Below, in pieces: positions 1 to 7,576 of a stretch of DNA of 33,797 bases. The DNA is from Streptomyces sp. SID10853 (lineage in GTDB: Bacteria; Actinomycetota; Actinomycetes; Streptomycetales; Streptomycetaceae): contig NZ_JAAGLN010000059.1 in NCBI RefSeq assembly GCF_010548145.1, positions 1-33,797 on the forward strand, read 5' to 3'. The position numbers were made by a program, and so were the translations under genes. Position 1 is the stretch's first letter; the number at the start of each line of letters is the position of its first letter. The notes beneath the pieces are model-generated. The model ran no database searches. It saw only the letters and a program-made list of their open reading frames with translations, and was not told the DNA's origin.

Positions 1-284
1 GCGACCGCGCCCCCGCTGTGCGACACACTGACCCCCACGCCGGGCAGCCCGGCGATACGGGGCTTGCCGTGGGCGTCCGCGGTGATGGCGGCCCCGCCGG
101 CCGCCGGGTGGACCGCGGCGATCAGGAGGCGCAACAGGCCGCGCCCAACCAGGAATTCGCGGGCACGCCACTCCGGCAGCCCGGCGGCGCGGCGCAGATC
201 GTCCCGGTGGGTGCTCGGGGGCGTACGGCCCGCGGCCGCATCGGTCACCCACACCCGGTCCGCCACCTCCCGTACGGCGTTCAC
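1..284 (-). CDS. Sfp-type 4'-phosphopantetheinyl transferase, N-terminal part (cut by window edge)
   Basis: This frame opens with a GTG whose last two bases belong to the TGA of the upstream acyl-CoA dehydrogenase gene (GTGA overlap) and stays open to the window edge, giving about 94 residues. The translation has the family's N-terminal landmarks: an EWRAREFLVGRGLLR stretch near residues 39-53, then a HGKPRI segment and VSVSHSGG about 15 residues later, matching the GKP...SHS signature of Sfp-type transferases. The metal-binding and catalytic Asp/Glu motifs would lie off the window. Such enzymes move phosphopantetheine from CoA to a conserved serine of carrier proteins. The likely clients here are the acyl carrier protein at 2582-2848 and perhaps the carrier-like tail of the 2888-4114 product. 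It is the last visible gene of the minus-strand operon, so the cluster probably continues to the left. Confidence 0.82.
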   Translation of the reverse strand, partial: MNAVREVADRVWVTDAAAGRTPPSTHRDDLRRAAGLPEWRAREFLVGRGLLRLLIAAVHPAAGGAAITADAHGKPRIAGLPGVGVSVSHSGGAV

Positions 285-1414
285 CGCGGTACGTCCGGCC
301 GGGCCGGCTCGGCCAGGATGCTCTCGGCGGCGTCGGCCAGCGCACCGAGCACCACCTCGTTCGCACCGCCGCCGATCCCGAACAGCGCCGCCTGCGCGCG
401 TACTTCCTGGATACCGCCGGTGGTGAACCCGGCCGCGCCCCACAGCTGCCCGCACTCGGCGAGCACCTCGCCGACGGTGGCACCGGCCGCCGCCTTCAGG
501 GTGGCGGCGGCCGTCGCGTCGTACCGCGACACCACCGGCTCACCGAACTGCGCCACCAGCGCCTCCAGTTCCCGCAGCCGCAGCAGACACCGGGCGAGCC
601 GCTGGCGTACGGCGTCCAGGTCCCACAGGGTGCCGTCGCCGTGCGCGCGGGTAGCCAGCCGGCGCTGGGTGTCCCGCAGGGTGCGGCGGCACAGGGACAC
701 GCCCCACTGCGCGCCGGCGAGCCGTTCGGTGGCGATATGGCGGGCGAAGAGCGGCAGTCCGAAGCCGGCCCGGCCCAGCACGTGGTCCCGCCCGACCCGC
801 ACCCCGTCGAAGGTGAGGTGACCGGTGCCGGAGTCCGCGAAGAGCGCCGAATCGGCGGGTGTCACCGCCACACCGGGTGCGCCGGCGGGCACCAGGACCC
901 AGGTGAAGTGGGTGAAGTGCCGTCCCGGACGGTGCCGGGCGAGTACGAGGTGGTGACCGGCGGTCGTGGCGTTGGCGATCCAGTTCTTCCCGCCCGTCAC
1001 GACCAGGGCCTCGTCCGCGGTCCTCACCTCGGTGCGCAGCGCCGTGAGGTCGGTCCCCGCCGTGACGTCGCTGGCCGCCAGGGAGACCGTCGTACGGCCT
1101 GACAGCGCCTGCTCCAGCGCGTGCCTGGCCGCCGGGGCGGTCCCCGTCGCGAGGACCGGCAGCGCGGTGGCCAGCTGGACACTCACCGAGAGGGTGGCCG
1201 CGATCGAGAAGCGGGCGTCCACGGCGGTGAGCAGCCCGGCGAGGCCGTCGATGTCGGCTCCCGCGCCCGCGGAGCCGTCCCGGTAAGCGCCAGTGGTCAG
1301 ACCGCCGGCGCCGAGCGCCGCCCACACCTGGTCGCCGCTCGCCGCTGCGGGCAGCGCGTCGAGTGCGGTCCAGTCGGGGCCGGCCGGCCGCTCAGGCCGG
1401 GGTGCGTCAGGCAA
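281..1414 (-). CDS. Acyl-CoA dehydrogenase-like flavoprotein (second of an adjacent pair)
   Basis: A 377-residue protein of normal acyl-CoA-dehydrogenase length. The middle domain carries the flavin- and substrate-side pattern SLAASDVTAGTDL followed by TGGKNWIANAT (family form: NGxKxWITN), then a helical C-terminal domain ending in GIGGGANEV, the usual GGxxE segment. The start is a TTG inside the last codons of the preceding dehydrogenase gene (8-bp overlap), so the two are probably co-translated. The family removes two hydrogens from an acyl thioester using FAD. The neighbouring carrier-protein gene suggests an acyl- or aminoacyl-carrier-protein substrate rather than a CoA ester, which is inference. 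Adjacent, divergent dehydrogenase pairs in actinobacteria often form mixed alpha2beta2 enzymes, and that is plausible here. The exact substrate cannot be read from the sequence. Confidence 0.85.
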   Translation of the reverse strand: MPDAPRPERPAGPDWTALDALPAAASGDQVWAALGAGGLTTGAYRDGSAGAGADIDGLAGLLTAVDARFSIAATLSVSVQLATALPVLATGTAPAARHALEQALSGRTTVSLAASDVTAGTDLTALRTEVRTADEALVVTGGKNWIANATTAGHHLVLARHRPGRHFTHFTWVLVPAGAPGVAVTPADSALFADSGTGHLTFDGVRVGRDHVLGRAGFGLPLFARHIATERLAGAQWGVSLCRRTLRDTQRRLATRAHGDGTLWDLDAVRQRLARCLLRLRELEALVAQFGEPVVSRYDATAAATLKAAAGATVGEVLAECGQLWGAAGFTTGGIQEVRAQAALFGIGGGANEVVLGALADAAESILAEPARPDVPR

Positions 1415-2585
1415 AGTTCACCCCCTGGTCGCGGAGTGCGAGCCGGCCGTCGGCGAGGTGCAGCCGGTCGTTGCTGTAGTTCAGCGCCGCCGAGCGCAGG
1501 TCCCGCAGGGCGCGTTCGAGCCGGGTGGGGGAGTCCCGGAGATAGCCGTGCCGCAGCCCGAGCGCGCTGACCAGGTCGTCCACCGCCGCATGGCACTCGT
1601 CGGCGGCGGTGATCTTCAGCGAGTTGAGCAGCAACTGCCGCGCCGGGACCGAGAGATCCTGCCCCGACTCGACCACGTCCAGTGCGCGGGCGAGCAGGGC
1701 GTGCACCGACTCCAGGCGCTGGCGGGAGCGGGAGATCCGGGTGAGCAGCAGTTCCGATGTCAGGTCGAAGCGTTCGCGGCCGGCCGGGCTGCGCAGGAGG
1801 CGCAGGACCCGGGAGAGTGCCCCGGCCGCCGTGCCGAGCCATACGGCGGACCAGCCCAGATGGGCGAGCGGCCCGAAGACCTGGGCGGCGATCTCGTGGA
1901 ACCCGCCCTGCCCGCCCACCACTTGGCCGGCCGGTACGCTCCCGGAGAGCTTGAGCGCACCACTGTGGCTGGCGCGCATGCCCATCGGCTGCCACTCGCC
2001 GGAGCCGCTGATGTCGAGCTGGCCGCGGTGCGCGTACACCAGCGACACCTCGCTGTCGGTGACGGCGTCCGGGCTGCGCATCGTGATGAGGAAGCCGTCG
2101 GCGTGGCCTCCACCGGTCACGACCGGCGCGAACCTGTCGATCACCAGCTGTCCTTCGCCGCCGGTCAACTGCGCCTGGGCGCTGAGCAGATGGCCGCCCT
2201 TGCCCGCCTCGGTCGTCACCGAGGCCAGATAGATCCCGCCCTTGGCGATGGCCGGCAGCAGTTCGTCGCGGAGCGCCCGGTCGCCGTACCTGACGACGGC
2301 CTCGGTCTGCTGGCAGTGCATCGCGAAGATCATGCCCACCGACATGTCGCTGCGTCCCAGCGTCTGCGCGGCCGCCACCAGGTCCGCCACCGTGCCGCCG
2401 AGCCCGCCGTGCGCGGCTGGCACCATGAGCCCCAGCAGACCGGTGCCGCGGAGTGCGTCCAGCGCTTCGACGGGGAACTCCGCATCCCGGTCGGTCCGGG
2501 CGGCGTGCTCGTCGCTCACCGCCGTGACCTCGGCGAGCGGAGCCGTCAGGTCCAGCAGTACGCGCGCCGCCGGCTGCGGGTTCAC
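1407..2585 (-). CDS. Acyl-CoA dehydrogenase-like flavoprotein (first of an adjacent pair)
   Basis: A 392-residue protein starting at a GTG that overlaps the stop of the carrier-protein gene (GTGA). The open frame continues upstream, but that part lies over the carrier-protein gene and is not protein-like. The N-terminal helical domain has the family-like segment LRGTGLLGLMVPAAHGGLGG near residues 50-69, and the middle domain has ASVTTEAGKGGHLLS in place of the usual TEPxxGSD region. The C-terminal region that normally holds the catalytic glutamate (YEGTNE-type) reads ALNYSNDRL, with no glutamate. This subunit may therefore use a glutamate elsewhere, or depend on the neighbouring subunit. The position directly after an acyl carrier protein suggests desaturation of a carrier-bound aminoacyl or acyl group. 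Family is clear, reaction unknown. Confidence 0.85.
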   Translation of the reverse strand: MNPQPAARVLLDLTAPLAEVTAVSDEHAARTDRDAEFPVEALDALRGTGLLGLMVPAAHGGLGGTVADLVAAAQTLGRSDMSVGMIFAMHCQQTEAVVRYGDRALRDELLPAIAKGGIYLASVTTEAGKGGHLLSAQAQLTGGEGQLVIDRFAPVVTGGGHADGFLITMRSPDAVTDSEVSLVYAHRGQLDISGSGEWQPMGMRASHSGALKLSGSVPAGQVVGGQGGFHEIAAQVFGPLAHLGWSAVWLGTAAGALSRVLRLLRSPAGRERFDLTSELLLTRISRSRQRLESVHALLARALDVVESGQDLSVPARQLLLNSLKITAADECHAAVDDLVSALGLRHGYLRDSPTRLERALRDLRSAALNYSNDRLHLADGRLALRDQGVNFA

Positions 2586-2848
2586 GCGCCCACCTGACCG
2601 GCCGGTCCATCGGGAAGCTGCGCGGTGATCACGCGCCAGAGGCTGCCCGCGGTGGCGAACGTCGTGTCGTTCAGCTCCTCGTCCGGCAGGGATATCCCGA
2701 AGGTGTCCTCGACGGAGAACAGCAGCTCGATCGCTTGCATCGAGTCGACGCCGAGCCTGCGCAGATCCGTGTCCGGGGTGATCTCCACCCCGCCGGGCCC
2801 GGCGTTCTTGAGGAAGGGGCGGAGCAGTTCGGTGAACCGGGAGTCCAT
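2582..2848 (-). CDS. Free-standing acyl/peptidyl carrier protein
   Basis: An 88-residue carrier protein starting at ATG, preceded by a GAGAGG ribosome binding site. The phosphopantetheine attachment motif LGVDSMQAIEL is intact, with the modified serine at residue 36, followed by the acidic helix II/III region FSVEDTFGISLPDEEL typical of type II carrier proteins. It would be activated by the phosphopantetheinyl transferase gene at the left edge. Its gene overlaps the next flavoprotein gene by four bases and follows the BtrH-like gene by 39 bp, so it is probably the scaffold on which the flavoprotein pair and the acyltransferase act. Whether it carries an amino acid (loaded by the adenylation enzyme at 13831-15582 or by an ATP-grasp protein, as in butirosin biosynthesis) or a fatty acid is not decided by sequence. 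Confidence 0.92.
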   Translation of the reverse strand: MDSRFTELLRPFLKNAGPGGVEITPDTDLRRLGVDSMQAIELLFSVEDTFGISLPDEELNDTTFATAGSLWRVITAQLPDGPAGQVGA

Positions 2849-2887
2849 GGCGGGAGCCTCTCGTGGCAGGGGTGGGGGAGGACGGAT

Positions 2888-4114
2888 TCAGCGGGCGATA
2901 CGGCACAGGTCGTCGACCCGGCGGAGGTTCTCCGGTACGAGATCGGCGGCGGCGAACTCCGTACCGAGGTCGTCCTCGACGCGTTCGACGATCTCGATCA
3001 GCCGGAAGGATCCGAAGGAGGCGAACGAGTCGAAGGCCGCGCCCGCGAGCAGCTCGGCCTCGGGGACGCCGAGCACGGCGCCCGCCACGGCCGCTACCCG
3101 CCGGCGCAGCGCCTCGTCCGGCACTTCGGGTTCCGCGGCGGGCTCCGCGTGGAGCTCCAGATCGGCCGCGAGCACCTCGCGCAGGCGCTCCACCAGCTGC
3201 GGCGGTTCGGCCCGGCCCCGTGCGACCCGGCGGTGGGCGAGATACGTCTGCTCGACGACCTTGTCCCAGGCCCGCAGCTGCGCCTCCTCCGCCTCGGTCG
3301 GGCCGGACCGGCCGGTGAACAGCTCGCGGTACGTGGCGTGCAGTCTGCGGCCGCGGGCCAGCAGCCAGGTCTCCACGGTGAGCTGCTCGACGGCGCGCGC
3401 CCGGTCCGGCCAGGTCTCGTACGCGGCAAGGTAGGCCCGTACCGCGTCGCCGTCGGCCGTGAGCACCGGCGGCAGCGCGGCGAGCGGCGGCAGTTCCCCC
3501 GCGCCGATCTCGACGGTGTCGGCCGACTCGATGCCCGCCAGATCCGCGTCCTGGAGGACCCAGTGGCCGGGCACCGCAGGACCCCAGGACGTCTCACTGC
3601 GGTAGGCGTCCGTGATGTGCCAGCCGCCGGGGCCCGCGGCGAGCAGGAAGCTGTGCTCCATGTGCGCCCGCCCGTGGTAGGGCAGCCAGGGCAGCCGGAA
3701 CGAGTCGGCGATCACATAGTGCGTGGAGCCGCGCCGGGCTGCGGCGGCCAGCAGCCCGGCGCCGGTCAGCCGTGCACGCCGGGCCGTGCGCAGTCCCAGC
3801 AGCGCGGGCAGTGTGCTGAGCTGCTCGTCCGGCGGGGGTTCGACCGTCGGCAGCCCGTCGGGCCGCTTCCAGGTGCGGAACTCCAGGGCCGCGCCCGCCC
3901 GCAGATGTGCCCCCGCGCCGTGGTGGTGGTCGGCGAGGACGGCCAGATTGACCTGCACACAGTCCAGCAGCCCCGTGTGGACCGAATCGAGAGCGAAGTG
4001 CTCCGGCCCGCCGGGGTGCGGTGCGCCCGCCCCCGGTAGGGCGGCCCCAGGTACATCCGGCCCCTGGATATCCGTGTCCGGCATATCCGCCCCCGGTATG
4101 TCCGTGTCCGTCAT
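2888..4114 (-). CDS. BtrH-like acyltransferase fused to a C-terminal carrier-like domain
   Basis: A 408-residue protein. The ATG was chosen because it is preceded by GGAAAGGTGG and the upstream part of the frame is Arg-rich and not protein-like. After a Pro/Gly/Asp-rich leader (residues 1-37) the N-terminal domain has LDC (Cys52), then DSFRLPWLPYH with MEHSFLL (His154) and ITDAY (Asp169). This resembles the N-terminal domain of BtrH, the butirosin enzyme that transfers an aminoacyl chain from a carrier protein to an amine, with a possible Cys-His-Asp arrangement. The last ~75 residues look like a carrier domain (FGSFRLIEIVERVEDDLG then VPENLRRVDDL), but the DSL motif reads GSF, leaving Ser369 as the only candidate attachment site. 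It may pass or release the chain made on the neighbouring carrier protein. The N-domain assignment rests on pattern resemblance only. Confidence 0.62.
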   Translation of the reverse strand: MTDTDIPGADMPDTDIQGPDVPGAALPGAGAPHPGGPEHFALDSVHTGLLDCVQVNLAVLADHHHGAGAHLRAGAALEFRTWKRPDGLPTVEPPPDEQLSTLPALLGLRTARRARLTGAGLLAAAARRGSTHYVIADSFRLPWLPYHGRAHMEHSFLLAAGPGGWHITDAYRSETSWGPAVPGHWVLQDADLAGIESADTVEIGAGELPPLAALPPVLTADGDAVRAYLAAYETWPDRARAVEQLTVETWLLARGRRLHATYRELFTGRSGPTEAEEAQLRAWDKVVEQTYLAHRRVARGRAEPPQLVERLREVLAADLELHAEPAAEPEVPDEALRRRVAAVAGAVLGVPEAELLAGAAFDSFASFGSFRLIEIVERVEDDLGTEFAAADLVPENLRRVDDLCRIAR

Positions 4115-4179
4115 GTCGGCCCACCTTTCCTTTCCTTGGCCCGTCGGGGCCGGCCCGGCGTGCTGTCCTTCGCCACCGT

Positions 4180-4893
4180 TCAGAGCCACGGCGGGAGTCC
4201 GGGGAGCCCGGCCGTCGAGGTGAGACCGGTCCCGGCGGACCGGCCTGCCAGCCAGGCGAGCGCGTCCGCGGGTGTCCCGGTGATGACCGGGCCGCCCGTG
4301 CCGCACCGGCCGAGGACGCCGCCTCCGGTGTCGCGCAGGGTGAAGTCCGGTACGCCGTCGGCCTCGGCGTAGTAGCCGAGCACGTCGGCCAGGATGATCT
4401 GCCGCGCCGACGCGGGGATGTCGTGCCACCCGTAGCCGATGTCCAGGTCCACATGGTGCAGTTCGAGTTCGCGCAGCCGGATCACCAGAATGCGCTGCGG
4501 GGTGCAGAGTTCACCGGTGAAGGGCCTGACGGTCGCCTGCCAGGCGGCGGCGGGCAGCGTCTCGATCACCTGCTGGAAGTGGGCGGCGCTCTCCCGTACG
4601 TCGGCCAGCTGGACGGCGGCGGGGCGGCCGGCACCCGCCTCGATCTCGGCGTTACGGGCCTCGCGGTTCGGGTACTGGGGTGTCTCCACCCCGGTCCTCG
4701 CCCACTCCAGCAGCCGTTCGAGGGCCGGGGCCTGGCGCGCCAGATGGCTCAGGACATGGCCGCGGGTCCAGCCGGGCAGCCGGGAGGGCTCCGGGACGTC
4801 CTCGTCGCGGAGCCGGGCCAGCCCGGCCAGCAGCCGGTCCGCCGCCGCTGCGATCTCCTGGAACGACTCCCGGGTGGGGGCGATCTCCTTCAA
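4180..4893 (-). CDS. Maleylpyruvate isomerase family mycothiol-dependent enzyme (DinB-like fold)
   Basis: A 237-residue protein. The TTG start follows a strong GGAGGAG site and overlaps the aminotransferase stop (TTGA). The N-terminal four-helix part has LPGWTRGHVLSHLARQAPAL near residues 43-62 and the downstream TGVETPQYPNREARNAEIEAGAGRP region, as in the mycothiol-dependent maleylpyruvate isomerase family. The LRELELHHVDLDIGYGW segment supplies the second set of metal-site histidines. The family includes mycothiol-using isomerases and S-transferases, and many members are uncharacterised. Its position inside the coupled operon suggests a pathway step, for example an isomerisation or mycothiol adduct chemistry on a dehydrogenated intermediate, but that is inference. 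A resistance or detoxification role is an alternative. A 65-bp gap separates it from the next gene. Confidence 0.8.
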   Translation of the reverse strand: MKEIAPTRESFQEIAAAADRLLAGLARLRDEDVPEPSRLPGWTRGHVLSHLARQAPALERLLEWARTGVETPQYPNREARNAEIEAGAGRPAAVQLADVRESAAHFQQVIETLPAAAWQATVRPFTGELCTPQRILVIRLRELELHHVDLDIGYGWHDIPASARQIILADVLGYYAEADGVPDFTLRDTGGGVLGRCGTGGPVITGTPADALAWLAGRSAGTGLTSTAGLPGLPPWL

Positions 4894-6197
4894 CGGGACT
4901 CCTCCGACGTGAGGTGCGGTGCGGTGGGGCGCGCCCGGGTGAGCCGGGCGAACCCTTCGGCGATGGTGGACAGGGCGGCCGCGATGTGCGGGAGGCGCGC
5001 CGGTTCGGCGGCCAGCAGCGCTTCCTCCTGCTGCCGCTCGTCGCCGTACAGCAGGCTGGTGGCCGCCTTGAACCTCAGCGCCTGCGGGCGGTCGCCGAGC
5101 AGATGGCCGCCGAGGACGACGATCCCGGAACCGTCGAGCAGCTGCGCCGCGAGCGACGCCGAGTCCGTGATGCCGTGTACGGCCAGCCGGTCGCGCAGCG
5201 GCTCGAAGTCCGGGTAGACGTAGAACCCGCCGGCCGGCGGCCGGCACACGGCGCCCGCGTCGACCGCGATCCGGTGCACGGCGCGCGCCACCTCGCCGTG
5301 CAGCCGGGCGCTCGCCCGCTTCCTCGCGACGATCTCCGGCGGCTCGGCGAACGCGTACTCGGCGACCTGCTGCATCGGACCGGCGAGCGTCGACCACAGC
5401 TCGCTGGCCGCCGCGACCACGGAGTCCCGCAGCAGCTCACCGGCCTCGCCCGGCGGGAACCGTACGGCGCCGATGCGCCAGCCGCCGAGCCCCAGCGTCT
5501 TGGAGAGACCGGTGGTGACGACGGTACGCTCCGGGGCGACTTCGGCCGGGCTGAGGAACGGCGTGGCCTGCGGGTCGTGGACGATGTCCCGGTAGATCTC
5601 GTCGGAGACGATCAGCAGGTCATCGGCGCGCGCGACGGCGCAGATCTCCCGGACCGCGGCGGGCGGCGCGAGTGTCCCGGTCGGATTGTCCGGCAGCGTC
5701 AGTACCAGCAGCCGGGGATCGCCGCCGGACCGTCTGGCCCGCCGGATCGTCTCGCGCAGCGCGCCCGGGTCCGGCATGCCTCCGTACTCCGCGGGGATCG
5801 GCACCCCGAAGACCTGCTTGCCGGCGTACGCGGCTTGCGGCGCGTAGGTGTTCCAGGCCGGCTGGGGGAGCAGCACATCGCCGGGGACGGCGAGCTGTAC
5901 GGCCATCAGCAGCGGCTTGCTGCCGGGGCCGACCACGATCCGGTCGGGGTCGGTGGGCAGCCCGCGGCGGGCGAAGTACCCGGCGACAGCGGCCCGTACC
6001 CCCTCGGCGCCCGCCACCGGACCGTAGGCGGAGCGTGACGCGCCGATGGCCAGCTGTTCGGCGAGCTGCGGCAGCACCGGCAGCCTCGCCTCACCGAACG
6101 CGAGATGGATCAGCGAGTCCCCCTGGGCCCTGCGCCGGTCGACCAGTTGGTTCAGCGCCAGGTTCGGTGAAGGGGGTGCGAAGGTCACTGCGGTCAT
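4890..6197 (-). CDS. PLP-dependent class I/II aminotransferase
   Basis: A 435-residue fold-type I aminotransferase. The ATG overlaps the radical SAM gene's stop (ATGA) and follows GAGAGGA. Visible landmarks are the cofactor-contacting N-terminal loop VVGPGSKPLL, LPDNPTGT (Asn171, Pro172), SDEIYRD (Asp199, Tyr202), the Schiff-base lysine in TTGLSKTLGLGGWRIG (Lys233) and a C-terminal LRFKAATS segment that may carry the carboxylate-binding arginine. It exchanges an amino group between an amino acid and a 2-oxo acid. In this operon it could make or remove an alpha-amino group next to the aminomutase step, or act on a chain-terminal aldehyde or ketone. Overall it resembles aspartate/aromatic-type aminotransferases, and sequence alone does not give the substrate. 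Confidence 0.92.
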   Translation of the reverse strand: MTAVTFAPPSPNLALNQLVDRRRAQGDSLIHLAFGEARLPVLPQLAEQLAIGASRSAYGPVAGAEGVRAAVAGYFARRGLPTDPDRIVVGPGSKPLLMAVQLAVPGDVLLPQPAWNTYAPQAAYAGKQVFGVPIPAEYGGMPDPGALRETIRRARRSGGDPRLLVLTLPDNPTGTLAPPAAVREICAVARADDLLIVSDEIYRDIVHDPQATPFLSPAEVAPERTVVTTGLSKTLGLGGWRIGAVRFPPGEAGELLRDSVVAAASELWSTLAGPMQQVAEYAFAEPPEIVARKRASARLHGEVARAVHRIAVDAGAVCRPPAGGFYVYPDFEPLRDRLAVHGITDSASLAAQLLDGSGIVVLGGHLLGDRPQALRFKAATSLLYGDERQQEEALLAAEPARLPHIAAALSTIAEGFARLTRARPTAPHLTSEESR

Positions 6198-7576
6198 GTG
6201 CGGTTCCTCTCCGGCTGCCCGGGCGCGCGGCCACCCGCGGGGCCGGGGGATCCGGTACCGTCCGGGGCGCCGCCGCGCACGGCCGCCGCGATGTCGGCGG
6301 GGGTCGATGGGTCGAGTTCCAGCTCGTCGAGCCAGGCGGCGTCCGGCGACCACCGGGCCCGGAACGGCCTGCCCACCAGCGCGGGTTCGCGCGCCTGGAG
6401 CATCCGCAGCCGGAAGAACGCGCCGTCGGGCGTCTCCTCCACCCCGTCGGTCACGACCTTGCCCGGCGTCGCCGACATCACGGGCCCGCGCACGGTCCGG
6501 GCGAGCCCAGGCAGCGTGCGGTACGCCTCGGTGAAGATGTCCACCGCACGGGCGAGCGGCACCTTGAAGTAGTCGTACGGTCCGGTGTCCCGTTCCACGA
6601 ACAGGTAGTACGGCACCGCCCCGGCCGCCAGCTCGGCCCGCCACAGCTCGCTCCACACCCGGGCGTCGTCGTTGACATGCCCGATCAGCGGGGCCTGGCA
6701 GTAGACGACGGCGCCGGTGGCCCTGATCCGCGCCACCGCCCGGCGGGCGAGGTCGCTCTCCAGCTCGCGCGGGTGGCTGAAGTGGGCCATCACGGCGAGC
6801 TGCCGCCCGGACGCCACCACCTTCTCGAAGAGCCGCAGCACCTCGTCGGCGTCCGGGTCGGTGACGTACCGCTGCGGCCAGTAGGCCACGGACTTGGTGC
6901 CGATCCGGATCGTACGGACGGACTCGACGCCCAGCAGCGGCTCCAGATGACCGCGCAGCCGCTCGGTCGACATCACCATCGGGTCGCCGCCCGTGACCAG
7001 GACGTCGTGCACCTCGGGATGGCCGCCCAGATAGTCGATCAGGCCGGACGGGTCGGGCGCGGCGAAGCGCAGATCCGCGTCACCGATGAACTGCGCCCAG
7101 CGGAAGCAGTACGTGCAGTAGGCGTGGCAGGTCTGCCCCTGGCCGGGGAAGTAGAGCACCGTCTCGCGGTACTTGTGCTGGAGCCCCGGGAGCTGGACGC
7201 CCTCCTGGCTCGGTACGTTGAGCTGCTGCTGGCCGGACGGATGCGGGTTGAGCCGCTCGCGGATGTCCCGTACGGCCTCGCGCAGCAGGAGCTTGTCCGA
7301 CGGGTCGCCGGAGAGCTTGGCGAGCTGGTCCTCGTCGGAGCGCGCCAGCATGCCGCTCTGCGGGAACGTCAGCTGGAACATGGGGTCTTCGGGGACCCGG
7401 TCCCAGTCGATCAGGTGCGACAGCACATATTCGTTGACCCGGAACGGCAGTACCAGCGACACCCGGCGCACGGTCTCCGTGATGTGCTCGGGCAGCCCGA
7501 AGCGCTGGGCGATGTCGTCGATGTGGCGCGGCCCGAACGCCCGGAACCTGTCGGGATCCCGCTGTCCGGCCGGCAT
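6194..7576 (-). CDS. KamA-family radical SAM 2,3-aminomutase-like enzyme
   Basis: A 460-residue protein starting at an ATG that shares one base with the carbamoyltransferase stop (TGATG), after GGGAGGAA. It has the radical SAM cluster motif C150-x3-C154-x2-C157 (CHAYCTYCFRW), TGGDP at 195-199 for SAM binding, and Lys373 (ATPGK) where lysine 2,3-aminomutase binds PLP. The family moves an alpha-amino group to the beta carbon. Two features argue against ordinary lysine as substrate. The aspartates of lysine 2,3-aminomutase that hold the side-chain amine are not evident: there is none in the ten residues before Lys373, and the other region reads E328-R329-D330. The zinc-site cysteines are also missing: the VNDC motif reads VNDD, and there is no Cys after residue 293. 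The substrate is unassigned; a beta-amino-acid product is inferred. Confidence 0.85.
   Translation of the reverse strand: MPAGQRDPDRFRAFGPRHIDDIAQRFGLPEHITETVRRVSLVLPFRVNEYVLSHLIDWDRVPEDPMFQLTFPQSGMLARSDEDQLAKLSGDPSDKLLLREAVRDIRERLNPHPSGQQQLNVPSQEGVQLPGLQHKYRETVLYFPGQGQTCHAYCTYCFRWAQFIGDADLRFAAPDPSGLIDYLGGHPEVHDVLVTGGDPMVMSTERLRGHLEPLLGVESVRTIRIGTKSVAYWPQRYVTDPDADEVLRLFEKVVASGRQLAVMAHFSHPRELESDLARRAVARIRATGAVVYCQAPLIGHVNDDARVWSELWRAELAAGAVPYYLFVERDTGPYDYFKVPLARAVDIFTEAYRTLPGLARTVRGPVMSATPGKVVTDGVEETPDGAFFRLRMLQAREPALVGRPFRARWSPDAAWLDELELDPSTPADIAAAVRGGAPDGTGSPGPAGGRAPGQPERNRT

Noticed and set aside
6194..7576. Calling the radical SAM enzyme a lysine 2,3-aminomutase and the cluster a streptothricin-type beta-lysine pathway.
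   Set aside because: The lysine-binding aspartates and zinc cysteines of lysine 2,3-aminomutase are not conserved, and streptolidine-type or multi-lysine NRPS genes are not present in the window.
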